14,360 nucleotides of DNA from Firmicutes bacterium UBA3738 (GCA_002372505.1 DFGY01000104.1:1-14360), one strand, 5' to 3'; positions 5,927 through 11,615 are shown, numbered from the stretch's first letter. Notes: a model not told the origin generated them from the sequence alone. Made by a program: numbers and translations.

Positions 5927-6760
5927 ATGAGTAACTTTTTTGAATTCAATGACGAGATGGCTTTTCATCCGGGTTATTACATTAAAGAGCTCGTGGACGC
6001 GAGCGGACTTACCCAGGAGGACTTTGCAAAAAGGCTGGGCACGACGCCGAAAAATCTCAGCATTCTAATCAGAGGTGAGCAGAGCCTCTCTATTGATATT
6101 GCCGGGAAGCTTTCGAGAATGTTTGGGATGTCAATATCCTTTTGGCTCAATATTCAACAGGCATACGACGAAAAGCGAGCGGAATTCCTTAACGAACAGG
6201 AACTAATGAGGGAGCGGGAAGTCTTCAGGCTAATAGACTATAACTACTTCCGAGATAATTTCGACTTTCCGAATTTGCCGCGAAAAACGGACGAGCAGAT
6301 AAAGCTTGTCAGGGAATTCCTTTCCGTTGCATCGTTGACTGTATTGCAGGATCGAAATCTTTGTGCGAATTTGTTGAATTGCCCTAGCGAGCCAACACAA
6401 TCAAACATAATAAATGCAAATATAATGATGCAAATTGCAATTAACTCAGTTGTGGGCACGGAGGCAGCGAAGTTTAACCGGAGGAAATTTGAAAGAACCG
6501 TGGCGCGCATACTTCAGCAGACGGAATTCCATAAAGAATTTCTGCCGGAACTGAAACAAGCATTTTGTGATGCGGGAGTTGTGATAGTGGTACTTCCAAA
6601 TCTCAGGGACTCTGCAGTAAACGGCGCAACGAAAAAAGTGGACGGCAAAGTGTTGCTGATGATAAACGATAGACGCAGAAGCACAATGACTGTTAGGGAT
6701 GCAATCTTTAACGAAGCCAAACACATCGTTGATGGAAATATGGGAATTAGTTTTAGTTGA
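5927..6760 (+). CDS. HigA-type HTH protein with degenerate, truncated ImmA/IrrE-like domain
   Basis: 277 residues after AGAGGTGA. Residues 13-80 are a HigA/VapI-type XRE domain: HPGYYIKELVDASGLTQEDF, PKNLSILIRGEQSLS, then FWLNIQQAYDEK. The C-terminus (about 215-275) resembles ImmA/IrrE (DUF955) metallopeptidase domains of HTH-peptidase fusions: VVLPNLRDSAVNGA, a beta strand (KVLLMIND), then FNEAKHIVDG. The expected HExxH zinc motif is NEAKH (262-266), so the first zinc ligand is lost. The protein stops 11 residues later, whereas intact fusions usually run to about 350-380 residues. It is therefore likely a catalytically dead or truncated relic whose HTH half may still regulate its promoter. 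No toxin gene is adjacent. Confidence 0.82.
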   Translation: MSNFFEFNDEMAFHPGYYIKELVDASGLTQEDFAKRLGTTPKNLSILIRGEQSLSIDIAGKLSRMFGMSISFWLNIQQAYDEKRAEFLNEQELMREREVFRLIDYNYFRDNFDFPNLPRKTDEQIKLVREFLSVASLTVLQDRNLCANLLNCPSEPTQSNIINANIMMQIAINSVVGTEAAKFNRRKFERTVARILQQTEFHKEFLPELKQAFCDAGVVIVVLPNLRDSAVNGATKKVDGKVLLMINDRRRSTMTVRDAIFNEAKHIVDGNMGISFS

Positions 6761-6779
6761 TAGATGATGGGTAGAGGTG

Positions 6780-6806
6780 AAGGCGCTCGAAAGGGCGTCT
6801 TTTTTA
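6780..6806 (+). terminator. Terminator with GAAA tetraloop after the HTH/ImmA gene
   Basis: AAGGCGCTC and GGGCGTCTT pair over 9 bp with two wobble pairs around GAAA, followed by a T run. Substitutions relative to the copies at 4114 and 5520 keep pairing. Confidence 0.72.
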
Positions 6807-6816
6807 ATGGCGTATT

Positions 6817-7037
6817 AGTCTAGACACAAAACAAAACTAAAGGATGTACTTGAATCAAGACAAATATATCGACTTGGATATGGTGATGTGTGTGGACAGG
6901 AACAGAGAAGAGATTCGGCGCGCGATAAATCATTGAAATTTCAGCAATTTCTGGAGCGAAAATGTCGCGACACAAACTCAGTCAAAAGTAAAGACTCGGG
7001 AAAAGATAAAAGTAAAGACTCAAGACTTTAATTGTGG
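6817..7037 (+). repeat. 221-bp dispersed repeat, copy 3
   Basis: Runs from AGTCTAGACACA to TTAATTGTGG, again exactly 221 bp. It has TGAAATTTCA at 6934-6943, TGTCGCGACA, and both AAAAGTAAAGACTC copies. A 30-codon frame (6844-6936, starting MYLNQDKYIDLDM) is open here but is cut short in the other copies. Confidence 0.85.
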
Positions 7038-7117
7038 AAAGACATATTTTGTATCAGGCCCCCGGAATCAGTGCATCATGATGCAAAGGAACTATGAGGC
7101 CGCTACAAATCCGCCGC
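7038..7117. other. Extra spacer between 221-bp repeat 3 and its REP
   Basis: In copies 1 and 2 the REP follows the 221-bp repeat after 8 bases; here about 80 bases intervene. The spacer contains the perfect 12-bp palindrome GCATCATGATGC (7073-7084) and no gene. It may be an insertion or the ancestral arrangement. Confidence 0.4.
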
Positions 7118-7145
7118 GTTTCAAAAAGCCTGTCCCTGTGAAACG
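7118..7145 (+). repeat. REP-like repeat type B, copy 3
   Basis: Identical in sequence to the copies at 4379 and 5787. Together with the inverted copy at 8070 it brackets the MBL-fold hydrolase gene. Confidence 0.75.
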
Positions 7146-7150
7146 GTTTG

Positions 7151-7159
7151 TGATATATT
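7151..7159 (+). promoter_or_regulatory. Extended -10 promoter of the MBL-fold gene
   Basis: TGATATATT lies six bases after the REP and 21 bases before the start codon, which would leave a very short leader. Confidence 0.4.
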
Positions 7160-7180
7160 AAAGTGCAGAGGTGAATTGAT

Positions 7181-8065
7181 ATGAGAAAGATTGCAGGGAG
7201 CACTTATGTTATTGAGACCGGGATTACGGTGCCGGTATATTTTTTAAACGACAAAGAAGTTGTGCTGCTGGATTCCAGCCACATAAAGTACCATGAGCAG
7301 ATTCTGCAGGAGATTGAAGGAGCCGGCCTTACGGTCAGGGCCATCATCAATTCTCATGTCCACTACGACCATGTGGGAAACAACGATTACTTCCGTGAGA
7401 ACCACGGGACCATGGTCATTACCGGGCAACTAGAGGCCACCATAGCGCGGAGCATTCCTCTGGTGAAGACTTATTACTGGACGGGCACCGTAAACCAGAT
7501 CGCGGAAAATTACAAAGTCTACCCCATGACTATCGACGCTACTTTCGCGGAAGAGGAGTCGGTGGTAGAAGTTTGCGGGGCGGAGTTTAAAATCATTCCC
7601 CTGCCGGGGCACACGCCGGGTCAATGCGGAATCGTCACGCCGGACGACGTGTTTTACGTAGCCGACTCTCTAATGGATGAAGACATGATGATGAAGTCCA
7701 AATTGCCAACAACTATGGACTGGGAAGTGGATTTCCGCACCAAAGAAAAAATCAGAAATTCCAAGCACGCCGCCTACGTTCTCGCCCACAGCGGTGTCTT
7801 TGAGACCATCGAGGAAATCGTGGATAAGAATGTGGCAGATAGAATGAAGAGGTTGGCGAGGCTGAAGGAACTTCTGGCGGCGAAGGACTGCTGGACTCGG
7901 GAGGAACTTACCCAGGTGCTCTGGGACCGCCTCGGCCTGCGCACGGACCGCCAGGTCAGCCAGGTGATCTTCACCCGTAATATTGAATGCATCATGACCT
8001 ACCTGGTCAATACCGGCGAACTCACCGAAGGATATGAAAAAGGCATATTTAAATATAGAAGATGA
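7181..8065 (+). CDS. Metallo-beta-lactamase-fold hydrolase
   Basis: 294 residues after AGAGGTG. The zinc motif HVHYDH is complete (H59, H61, D63, H64), followed by H144 in LPGHTPGQCG, D162 in YVADSL and H203 in VLAHSG, giving a binuclear metal site. GHTPG is typical of the glyoxalase II and hydrolase branch, not of antibiotic-degrading enzymes. The C-terminal about 80 residues are a helical, charged extension (KNVADRMKRLARLKELL onward) resembling a winged-helix-like tail, ending EKGIFKYRR. No signal peptide, so cytosolic; the substrate is probably a thioester, lactone or phosphodiester but cannot be told. The gene stands alone between two inverted type B REPs and could have moved as a unit. 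Confidence 0.9.
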   Translation: MRKIAGSTYVIETGITVPVYFLNDKEVVLLDSSHIKYHEQILQEIEGAGLTVRAIINSHVHYDHVGNNDYFRENHGTMVITGQLEATIARSIPLVKTYYWTGTVNQIAENYKVYPMTIDATFAEEESVVEVCGAEFKIIPLPGHTPGQCGIVTPDDVFYVADSLMDEDMMMKSKLPTTMDWEVDFRTKEKIRNSKHAAYVLAHSGVFETIEEIVDKNVADRMKRLARLKELLAAKDCWTREELTQVLWDRLGLRTDRQVSQVIFTRNIECIMTYLVNTGELTEGYEKGIFKYRR

Positions 8066-8069
8066 CAAG

Positions 8070-8097
8070 CGTTTCACGGGGACAGGCTTTTTGAAAC
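8070..8097 (-). repeat. REP-like repeat type B, copy 4 (inverted)
   Basis: CGTTTCACGGGGACAGGC followed by TTTTTGAAAC, the reverse complement of the other copies with one C/T-type variant. It starts five bases after the MBL stop codon. Confidence 0.75.
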
Positions 8098-8108
8098 GCC
8101 GCCGCCTG

Positions 8109-8168
8109 TTGCGACATGTTTGTTTTTTGTGTTAGAATGTTCGAGGAGTAATCGCGATTATTGCGAAC
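8109..8168 (+). promoter_or_regulatory. Promoter and nested palindrome upstream of the CxCPxC gene
   Basis: TTGCGA (8109-8114), 18 bases, TAGAAT (8133-8138). Downstream is a nested dyad: outer arms GTTCG (8139-8143) and CGAAC (8164-8168), inner perfect 12-bp palindrome TAATCGCGATTA (8149-8160). Being at or just after the start site, it suits a repressor operator or a leader hairpin. Confidence 0.5.
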
Positions 8169-8198
8169 ATGACTTATAACTCAAAAGGAGATGGAATA

Positions 8199-8543
8199 AT
8201 GAAATCAGAAGCTTTGGAATTGGTGAAAGAAATAGTCGAGGCGCCGTCATGCTTCCCGGCTCTGCGGGAGAAGGGCGAAGCGCTGCTGACCGCGAGTGGC
8301 TCGGCGGGCGATTCAGGCGCGGATGCGCTGATGGATGAATTCCTGGTGGAGCTGGAGAAGGACGTGGAACCCATCGAGGGAGCAATCGCTTTCTTTAAGT
8401 CGGACATGGGTCTTGCAAAGCTGGGTGAGCATCGAGACAAGATGCTGGCGAAGTCTGAGAAGGCTCAGGCGGAAGGCGAGAAAATATGTATGTGCCCTGC
8501 ATGTCAAAAGGGCGTGAAGTTATTGGAAATGATGAAAAAGTAG
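8199..8543 (+). CDS. Small conserved clostridial protein with C-terminal CxCPxC motif (114 aa)
   Basis: The start at 8199 is preferred over an in-frame ATG at 8169 because AAAGGAGA lies 8 bases upstream. The protein opens MKSEALELVKEIVEAPSC, has a Gly/Ala/Ser-rich hinge (LLTASGSAGDSGADALM), an acidic helix (VELEKDVEPIEGAIAFF) and ends KICMCPACQKGVKLLEMMKK. Cysteines C98, C100 and C103 in CMCPAC could hold a metal or a redox disulfide. I recall similar small Firmicutes proteins, some carrying a doubtful 'Hsp90' label in databases; no chaperone domain is present here. Cytosolic. The membrane protein gene follows 21 bases later and is probably co-transcribed. Confidence 0.75.
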   Translation: MKSEALELVKEIVEAPSCFPALREKGEALLTASGSAGDSGADALMDEFLVELEKDVEPIEGAIAFFKSDMGLAKLGEHRDKMLAKSEKAQAEGEKICMCPACQKGVKLLEMMKK

Positions 8544-8564
8544 TGAAAGGAAATTGAAAGAAAA

Positions 8565-8726
8565 ATGGAAGGAAATCAAGGAAATCTTGGATACGGTAAT
8601 GCAAAGAGAGGCATCACGTTAATTTATATGGGCCAGTTGCTATCAATTGCGGCGGCGATTATGATGATGATATCTGTAGGAATGATAGCGATAAAAGGTG
8701 GCACACCCCAACTGTTGAGGATGTGA
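8565..8726 (+). CDS. 5' fragment of a frameshifted membrane protein (53 aa)
   Basis: ATG 8565 follows a weak AAAGGAAATTGAAAG region. The peptide MEGNQGNLGYGNAKRGITLI continues into a hydrophobic segment (about residues 17-45, Met/Ile/Ala rich) and ends with TGA at 8724-8726. If one base is added in the CCCC run at 8706-8709, the frame passes smoothly through T-P-P-T-V-E-D-V-S-S-T-S into the 8723 frame. I therefore read it as the N-terminal part, with the first membrane helix, of one longer protein. It could also be a separate small membrane protein translationally coupled through the GTGA overlap. Confidence 0.55.
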   Translation: MEGNQGNLGYGNAKRGITLIYMGQLLSIAAAIMMMISVGMIAIKGGTPQLLRM

Positions 8727-9220
8727 GCTCTACCTCGATGATACTGATGGTAGTGGGACTGCTGTGTGCGCTGGCGGCATTTCTGATGAAATTCTTCGGA
8801 GTCACCAAGGCTTCGTCGGATGATGGCAACTTCAAGAAAGCGCTTACTTTCCTGATTATCGGACTTGTAGCGTCAATCATTCAGAGCGCCGTTGACGGAA
8901 GAATCGACTGGCTTTCCGACTTAGGCACAGTAGCAAAAGGAATCTGCGATCTGGCCGTCACCGTCTTCATAATTCGCGGCGTTGCAACTATTGCCGAGAA
9001 CATTGGCAATGATCCGGTTCGCGAGCTGGGCAACAGAACTATCAAGATGATCGTTCTCATTTACCTGTTGGTAATAGCTATGGGTGTAATTATGCTGCTC
9101 CTGAATGGCGACGGAATGGCAACAGTTGAAGGCATCCTTGCAATCGGAACAACGGTCATCTCCATAATCGCTTACATAATGTTCCTGAAACTCCTGAGCC
9201 AGGGAAGGAAAATGCTGTAA
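8723..9220 (+). CDS. Multi-pass membrane protein, main part after the frameshift
   Basis: Open frame of 165 codons from GTG 8723, with no good ribosome binding site of its own. Hydrophobic segments lie at about residues 5-26 (SMILMVVGLLCALAAFLMKF), 39-56 (ALTFLIIGLVASIIQSAV), 76-92, 107-126 (MIVLIYLLVIAMGVIMLLLN) and 133-155 (GILAIGTTVISIIAYIMFLK), linked by short loops such as DGRIDWLSDLG. With the upstream fragment the protein would have about six membrane spans and 219 residues. There is no conserved catalytic motif, and the function is unknown. The combined architecture resembles small uncharacterised integral membrane proteins of Firmicutes. The GTG start overlapping the previous TGA leaves translational coupling as an alternative to a mutation. 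Confidence 0.75.
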   Translation: MSSTSMILMVVGLLCALAAFLMKFFGVTKASSDDGNFKKALTFLIIGLVASIIQSAVDGRIDWLSDLGTVAKGICDLAVTVFIIRGVATIAENIGNDPVRELGNRTIKMIVLIYLLVIAMGVIMLLLNGDGMATVEGILAIGTTVISIIAYIMFLKLLSQGRKML

Positions 9221-9221
9221 G

Positions 9222-9249
9222 CGTTTCACAGGGACAGGCTTTTTGAAAC
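9222..9249 (-). repeat. REP-like repeat type B, copy 5 (inverted)
   Basis: CGTTTCACAGGGACAGGC followed by TTTTTGAAAC, two bases after the membrane protein stop. With flanking AAG and CTT the pairing arms reach 10 bp, so it can also act as a hairpin at the mRNA end. Confidence 0.75.
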
Positions 9250-9277
9250 GCTTTTGCGGAACGAATATTGCATTTAA

Positions 9278-9304
9278 AAAACGGCGAGCTGTTCGCCGTT
9301 TTAT
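9278..9304 (+). terminator. Intrinsic terminator between two opposed REPs
   Basis: AAAACGGCGA and TCGCCGTTTT form a stem of about 10 bp around GCTGT, with T's at the 3' side. It lies between the inverted REP at 9222 and the direct REP at 9308. Confidence 0.65.
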
Positions 9305-9307
9305 GTT

Positions 9308-9335
9308 GAAACAAAAAGCCTGTCCCCGTGAAACG
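9308..9335 (+). repeat. REP-like repeat type B, copy 6 (variant left arm)
   Basis: GAAACAAAAAGCCTGTCCCC followed by GTGAAACG. The usual GTTTC left arm is GAAAC here, so the outer arms no longer pair. Confidence 0.65.
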
Positions 9336-9346
9336 CGTGAAACGTT

Positions 9347-9424
9347 TTAGTCTTCGTTGATGCCGATTTTCGGCCAGAAGGCTCTTGCCACGATGTCGTT
9401 TATCTTGTGATTTGACAATAGCAC
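9347..9424 (-). pseudogene. Possible 3' remnant of a lost minus-strand gene
   Basis: The minus frame ends HKINDIVARAFWPKIGINED before TAA at 9347-9349, and an upstream in-frame stop limits it to about 26 codons. The peptide has a protein-like C-terminal composition, but no start with a ribosome binding site. I cannot identify the parent family. The rest of 9336-9618 shows only the LysR upstream signals. Confidence 0.2.
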
Positions 9425-9546
9425 GGCTTAAACATGAAGTGAAGTTCGTTTTATATCGATAAAAGTTGAATGAATATTTGATATACAATGCGAAAATGAG
9501 CGAATAATAGTGTCTAAATGGAGCCTTTTGCGAAGTTTTCCTTGAA

Positions 9547-9579
9547 TTCAACTTAATCATGTGATAGATTAATGTTGAA
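9547..9579 (+). promoter_or_regulatory. Inverted repeat upstream of the LysR gene
   Basis: TTCAACTTAATC and GATTAATGTTGAA form a near-perfect dyad (one extra base) around ATGTGATA, ending about 40 bases before the start codon. This fits a LysR autoregulatory site. Confidence 0.45.
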
Positions 9580-9618
9580 CATATATTCATCATTCTAACT
9601 TATAAATAGGAGGGTGCG

Positions 9619-10500
9619 TTGTCACTGTATTCTTATAAAGTTTTTAATACAGTCGTAAGGGAAGGGAGTTTTGCGCGTGCTGCCAGGGCTCTCGACCTTA
9701 CACCTTCCGCAATCAGCCACACTATAGCCAAGCTGGAGGATGAATTCGGCTTCAGGCTTTTTGTGCGTGGTAAAAAAGAGGTAACGCTTACTGACAGCGG
9801 GCGTCAGGTGGAAGGATATATTTCGGAAATAATCGCTTCCTCCGGCATGCTGGAAAAGCGTGTGGATCAGATAAACGGCGCCAGGGTTGGCGAGGTGAAC
9901 TTCGGCGTTATCGATAGCGTGGCAGTGAGTTGGCTGCCGAGAATTCTTGAGAATTACCGGGAAGAATTCCCGGACATCGAGGTGAACGTGCGGGAAGATG
10001 GGTATAACAACATCATCAATGCCATTCTTTCCCACGAATTGGATCTGGCCATCGTTTCCCATTCCTCCATCAGGAACCTGGGGACGCCGCTCCAGTTCAT
10101 TCCCCTTCACGAAGACAAAATCGTCTGCGTAGTGCCGGACAAATTCCGGCCGAAAAACAGGGACCATATCACTGTGGAAGAGCTGGCCAAGATGCGTCTT
10201 ATCTTCCAGCCTAACGGCGATGAGGTGGATATAGAAGAATATTTCGAAGGCCAGGGCGTCAGCGTGGACGTGAGAAATACGGCCATTACAAACACGTCGT
10301 TAACGTCCATGGTAAGGTGCGGCCTGGGTGCGGGAATTCTCGCGCAGCTGTCCCTTTCCTGCTGCGACTTGACGGGACTAAGCGTTTACCCTATAGTTCC
10401 CTTCGGAGCAAGGACCTTAGGCATCATTAGCAGAGATAAACGTTTTCTCACCGCGGCAGCAAGCGGCCTGGCCGGCTGCATAACGGATCTGATTAATTGA
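9619..10500 (+). CDS. LysR-family transcriptional regulator
   Basis: 293 residues from a TTG start, chosen because AGGAGG (9608-9613) lies 5 bases upstream. Residues 1-60 are the LysR winged HTH: FNTVVREGSFARAARALDLT, PSAISHTIAKLEDEFGFRLF, VRGKKEVTLTDSGRQ. Residues about 88-290 are the periplasmic-binding-protein-like effector domain, with VGEVNFGVIDSVAVSWLPRI and ILSHELDLAIVSHSS. Length is normal. LysR proteins usually control a divergent neighbour, but no intact minus-strand gene lies upstream, so the original target may have been lost (see the remnant at 9347) or lie elsewhere. A strong terminator follows at 10540. Effector and target are unknown. Confidence 0.93.
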   Translation: MSLYSYKVFNTVVREGSFARAARALDLTPSAISHTIAKLEDEFGFRLFVRGKKEVTLTDSGRQVEGYISEIIASSGMLEKRVDQINGARVGEVNFGVIDSVAVSWLPRILENYREEFPDIEVNVREDGYNNIINAILSHELDLAIVSHSSIRNLGTPLQFIPLHEDKIVCVVPDKFRPKNRDHITVEELAKMRLIFQPNGDEVDIEEYFEGQGVSVDVRNTAITNTSLTSMVRCGLGAGILAQLSLSCCDLTGLSVYPIVPFGARTLGIISRDKRFLTAAASGLAGCITDLIN

Positions 10501-10539
10501 TGGCCGAATATAATTGAAATCCAGAAATGTGTGATAGAA

Positions 10540-10581
10540 AAAACACCGCAATGGCGCAGGGCCAGCGGTGTTTTGGTTTTT
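10540..10581 (+). terminator. Terminator after the LysR gene
   Basis: AAAACACCGC (10540-10549) and GCGGTGTTTT (10565-10574) are perfectly complementary; TGGC and GCCA inside extend the structure; GGTTTTT follows. Confidence 0.8.
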
Positions 10582-10593
10582 GAAGTACGTAAA

Positions 10594-10641
10594 TGTACAA
10601 AATACTGTTGAAAATTAGTACGATAAATTGTACAATATAAT
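10594..10641 (+). promoter_or_regulatory. Promoter and TGTACA operator pair of the antitoxin gene
   Basis: TTGAAA (10608-10613), 17 bases, TACAAT (10631-10636). TGTACA occurs at 10594-10599 and again at 10629-10634 over the -10 box. TGTACA is the established core of YefM-type antitoxin operators, so autorepression by the downstream protein is expected. Confidence 0.7.
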
Positions 10642-10669
10642 TGGGAATTTTGGATTGGAGGAATAGGAA

Positions 10670-10930
10670 ATGTTAGCAGCAAATTATTCGACTGTGAGGA
10701 GTAAGTTTAAAAATTATTGCGACCAAGTGTGCGATGAAGATGAGACTCTAATTGTCACCAGGAAAGAAGAACGGAACGTTGTTATGATTAGTTTGGAAAA
10801 GTACAACCAAATGGAAAAGGCACTTAGGAACGCTAGATATTTAGCCAAACTTTTGCGTGCCGATGAGCAGATAAAGTCTGGCGATGTGGTAATCAAAACA
10901 ATTGAGGAACTGGAGAAAATGGCCGAATGA
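10670..10930 (+). CDS. YefM/Phd-family antitoxin, type II
   Basis: 86 residues after GGAGG. The sequence MLAANYSTVRSKFKNYCDQV, then ETLIVTRKEERNVVMISLEKYNQM, is the classical Phd/YefM DNA-binding and dimerisation domain. The C-terminal tail (RNARYLAKLLRADEQIKSGD onward, ending TIEELEKMAE) is the toxin-neutralising region. The TGTACA operator pair lies at the promoter. YefM normally sits directly before a YoeB/RelE toxin with overlapping stop and start. The overlap ATGA is present at 10927-10930, but the frame that opens there ends after five codons. The antitoxin therefore lacks its standard partner and is followed by the BECR-like gene. Confidence 0.92.
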   Translation: MLAANYSTVRSKFKNYCDQVCDEDETLIVTRKEERNVVMISLEKYNQMEKALRNARYLAKLLRADEQIKSGDVVIKTIEELEKMAE

Positions 10931-10987
10931 AAAGAATATTTTGATGAATCTAAGAAGTGTATTGTTGTAGTAAGCGCTCATGAGTAG
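10927..10987 (+). pseudogene. Possible remnant of a YoeB/RelE toxin gene
   Basis: ATG overlaps the antitoxin stop (ATGA) and reads M-K-R-I-F before TGA. Removing one T from the TTTT run would continue as D-E-S-K-K-C-I-V-V-V-S-A-H-E to TAG at 10985-10987. A start at the right place plus a strand-like tail could be the two ends of an internally deleted toxin. It is very short, so evidence is weak. Confidence 0.25.
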
Positions 10988-11504
10988 GAATGTGACTGTA
11001 GTTAAGGATGATAATGGTAACAAAATAGTAGTGATTGACGACATCCGATTCAAAGGGAAAAGATCCATTAACTGGGATGATGTCAAAGCATACCTGGGTA
11101 GATATGTTGGCGATTCTTTTACGATTGCAGAGACGGAAGATAAATTATTCATCAGCAAAGATCTTCCTGATGAATATTCTGGCTCAAGATACACTTACAA
11201 ACTGAGAGGTGCTGCTGCAAAAGCTAAGGCTAATGCTGCGCAAGGGATCCCTGAATTGCTTGAGATTGCTGTCGGAAAGAAATTTAGAGAGAACAACGAT
11301 AAAAGACATCTTCGAGATGCGAAATATGGTTGGTACCGTTATGACTCTAGATTCGCGCTTCCGGTTTATGGCGAAGATGGTGGAGTAGAACGCTACAATG
11401 TGTTCCATGCGTCGATGCTAGTGCGTCATGCTTCGAACAAAAAGATGTACCTATATGACATTTTGGACATAAAAAAAGAAACGAGCAACTCCCTCAGCCT
11501 GTAG
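10980..11504 (+). CDS. Unknown protein with BECR-nuclease-like C-terminal half (174 aa)
   Basis: The start is bounded by an upstream in-frame stop at 10971-10973; no clear ribosome binding site precedes it, so translation may be coupled to the antitoxin mRNA. Residues 1-60 are a beta-rich region (VVKDDNGNKIVVIDDIRFKG). A helical Ala/Lys segment follows (AAAKAKANAAQGIPELLEIA). The C-terminal half reads KYGWYRYDSRFALPVYGEDG and ends MLVRHASNKKMYLYDILDIK. A basic/aromatic strand, a long strand pair and a final LYDI..IK strand recall the BECR fold (Barnase-EndoU-ColicinE5/D-RelE) toxins and PBECR domains of phage polyvalent proteins; H98 to H118 and H132 to H140 regions hold possible catalytic His/Arg. 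I rate this a fold-level impression. Position after YefM suggests a toxin or toxin-derived role. Confidence 0.7.
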   Translation: MSRNVTVVKDDNGNKIVVIDDIRFKGKRSINWDDVKAYLGRYVGDSFTIAETEDKLFISKDLPDEYSGSRYTYKLRGAAAKAKANAAQGIPELLEIAVGKKFRENNDKRHLRDAKYGWYRYDSRFALPVYGEDGGVERYNVFHASMLVRHASNKKMYLYDILDIKKETSNSLSL

Positions 11505-11615
11505 GGCTTACCGGACACAAAACCCATTTCCTTGTTATTATGTTACTCGACCAGTTCATAGATGTCAAGAAAAGGTTTCGGATTATAAACATGCCGAAAG
11601 AGTGAGAAGAAGATT

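Noticed and set aside
5927..6760. Active HigA-type antitoxin of a HigBA pair
   Set aside because: No HigB-like toxin gene lies on either side; the neighbours are repeat units.
4150..7037. CRISPR array
   Set aside because: The repeats are 221 bp, spaced more than 1 kb apart and separated by genes, without short uniform spacers.
4150..7145. Classical integron with attC sites
   Set aside because: The 221-bp repeats lack the paired R/L boxes and overall imperfect palindromy of attC sites, and no IntI gene is in the window. Only a looser cassette idea is kept.
7670..8077. Minus-strand frame opposite the MBL gene
   Set aside because: Antisense to a gene with a complete zinc motif; no start signal.
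8169..8198. Upstream ATG of the CxCPxC gene as the true start
   Set aside because: The ribosome binding site AAAGGAGA lies inside this stretch and serves ATG 8199; the extra ten residues include it and overlap the operator region.
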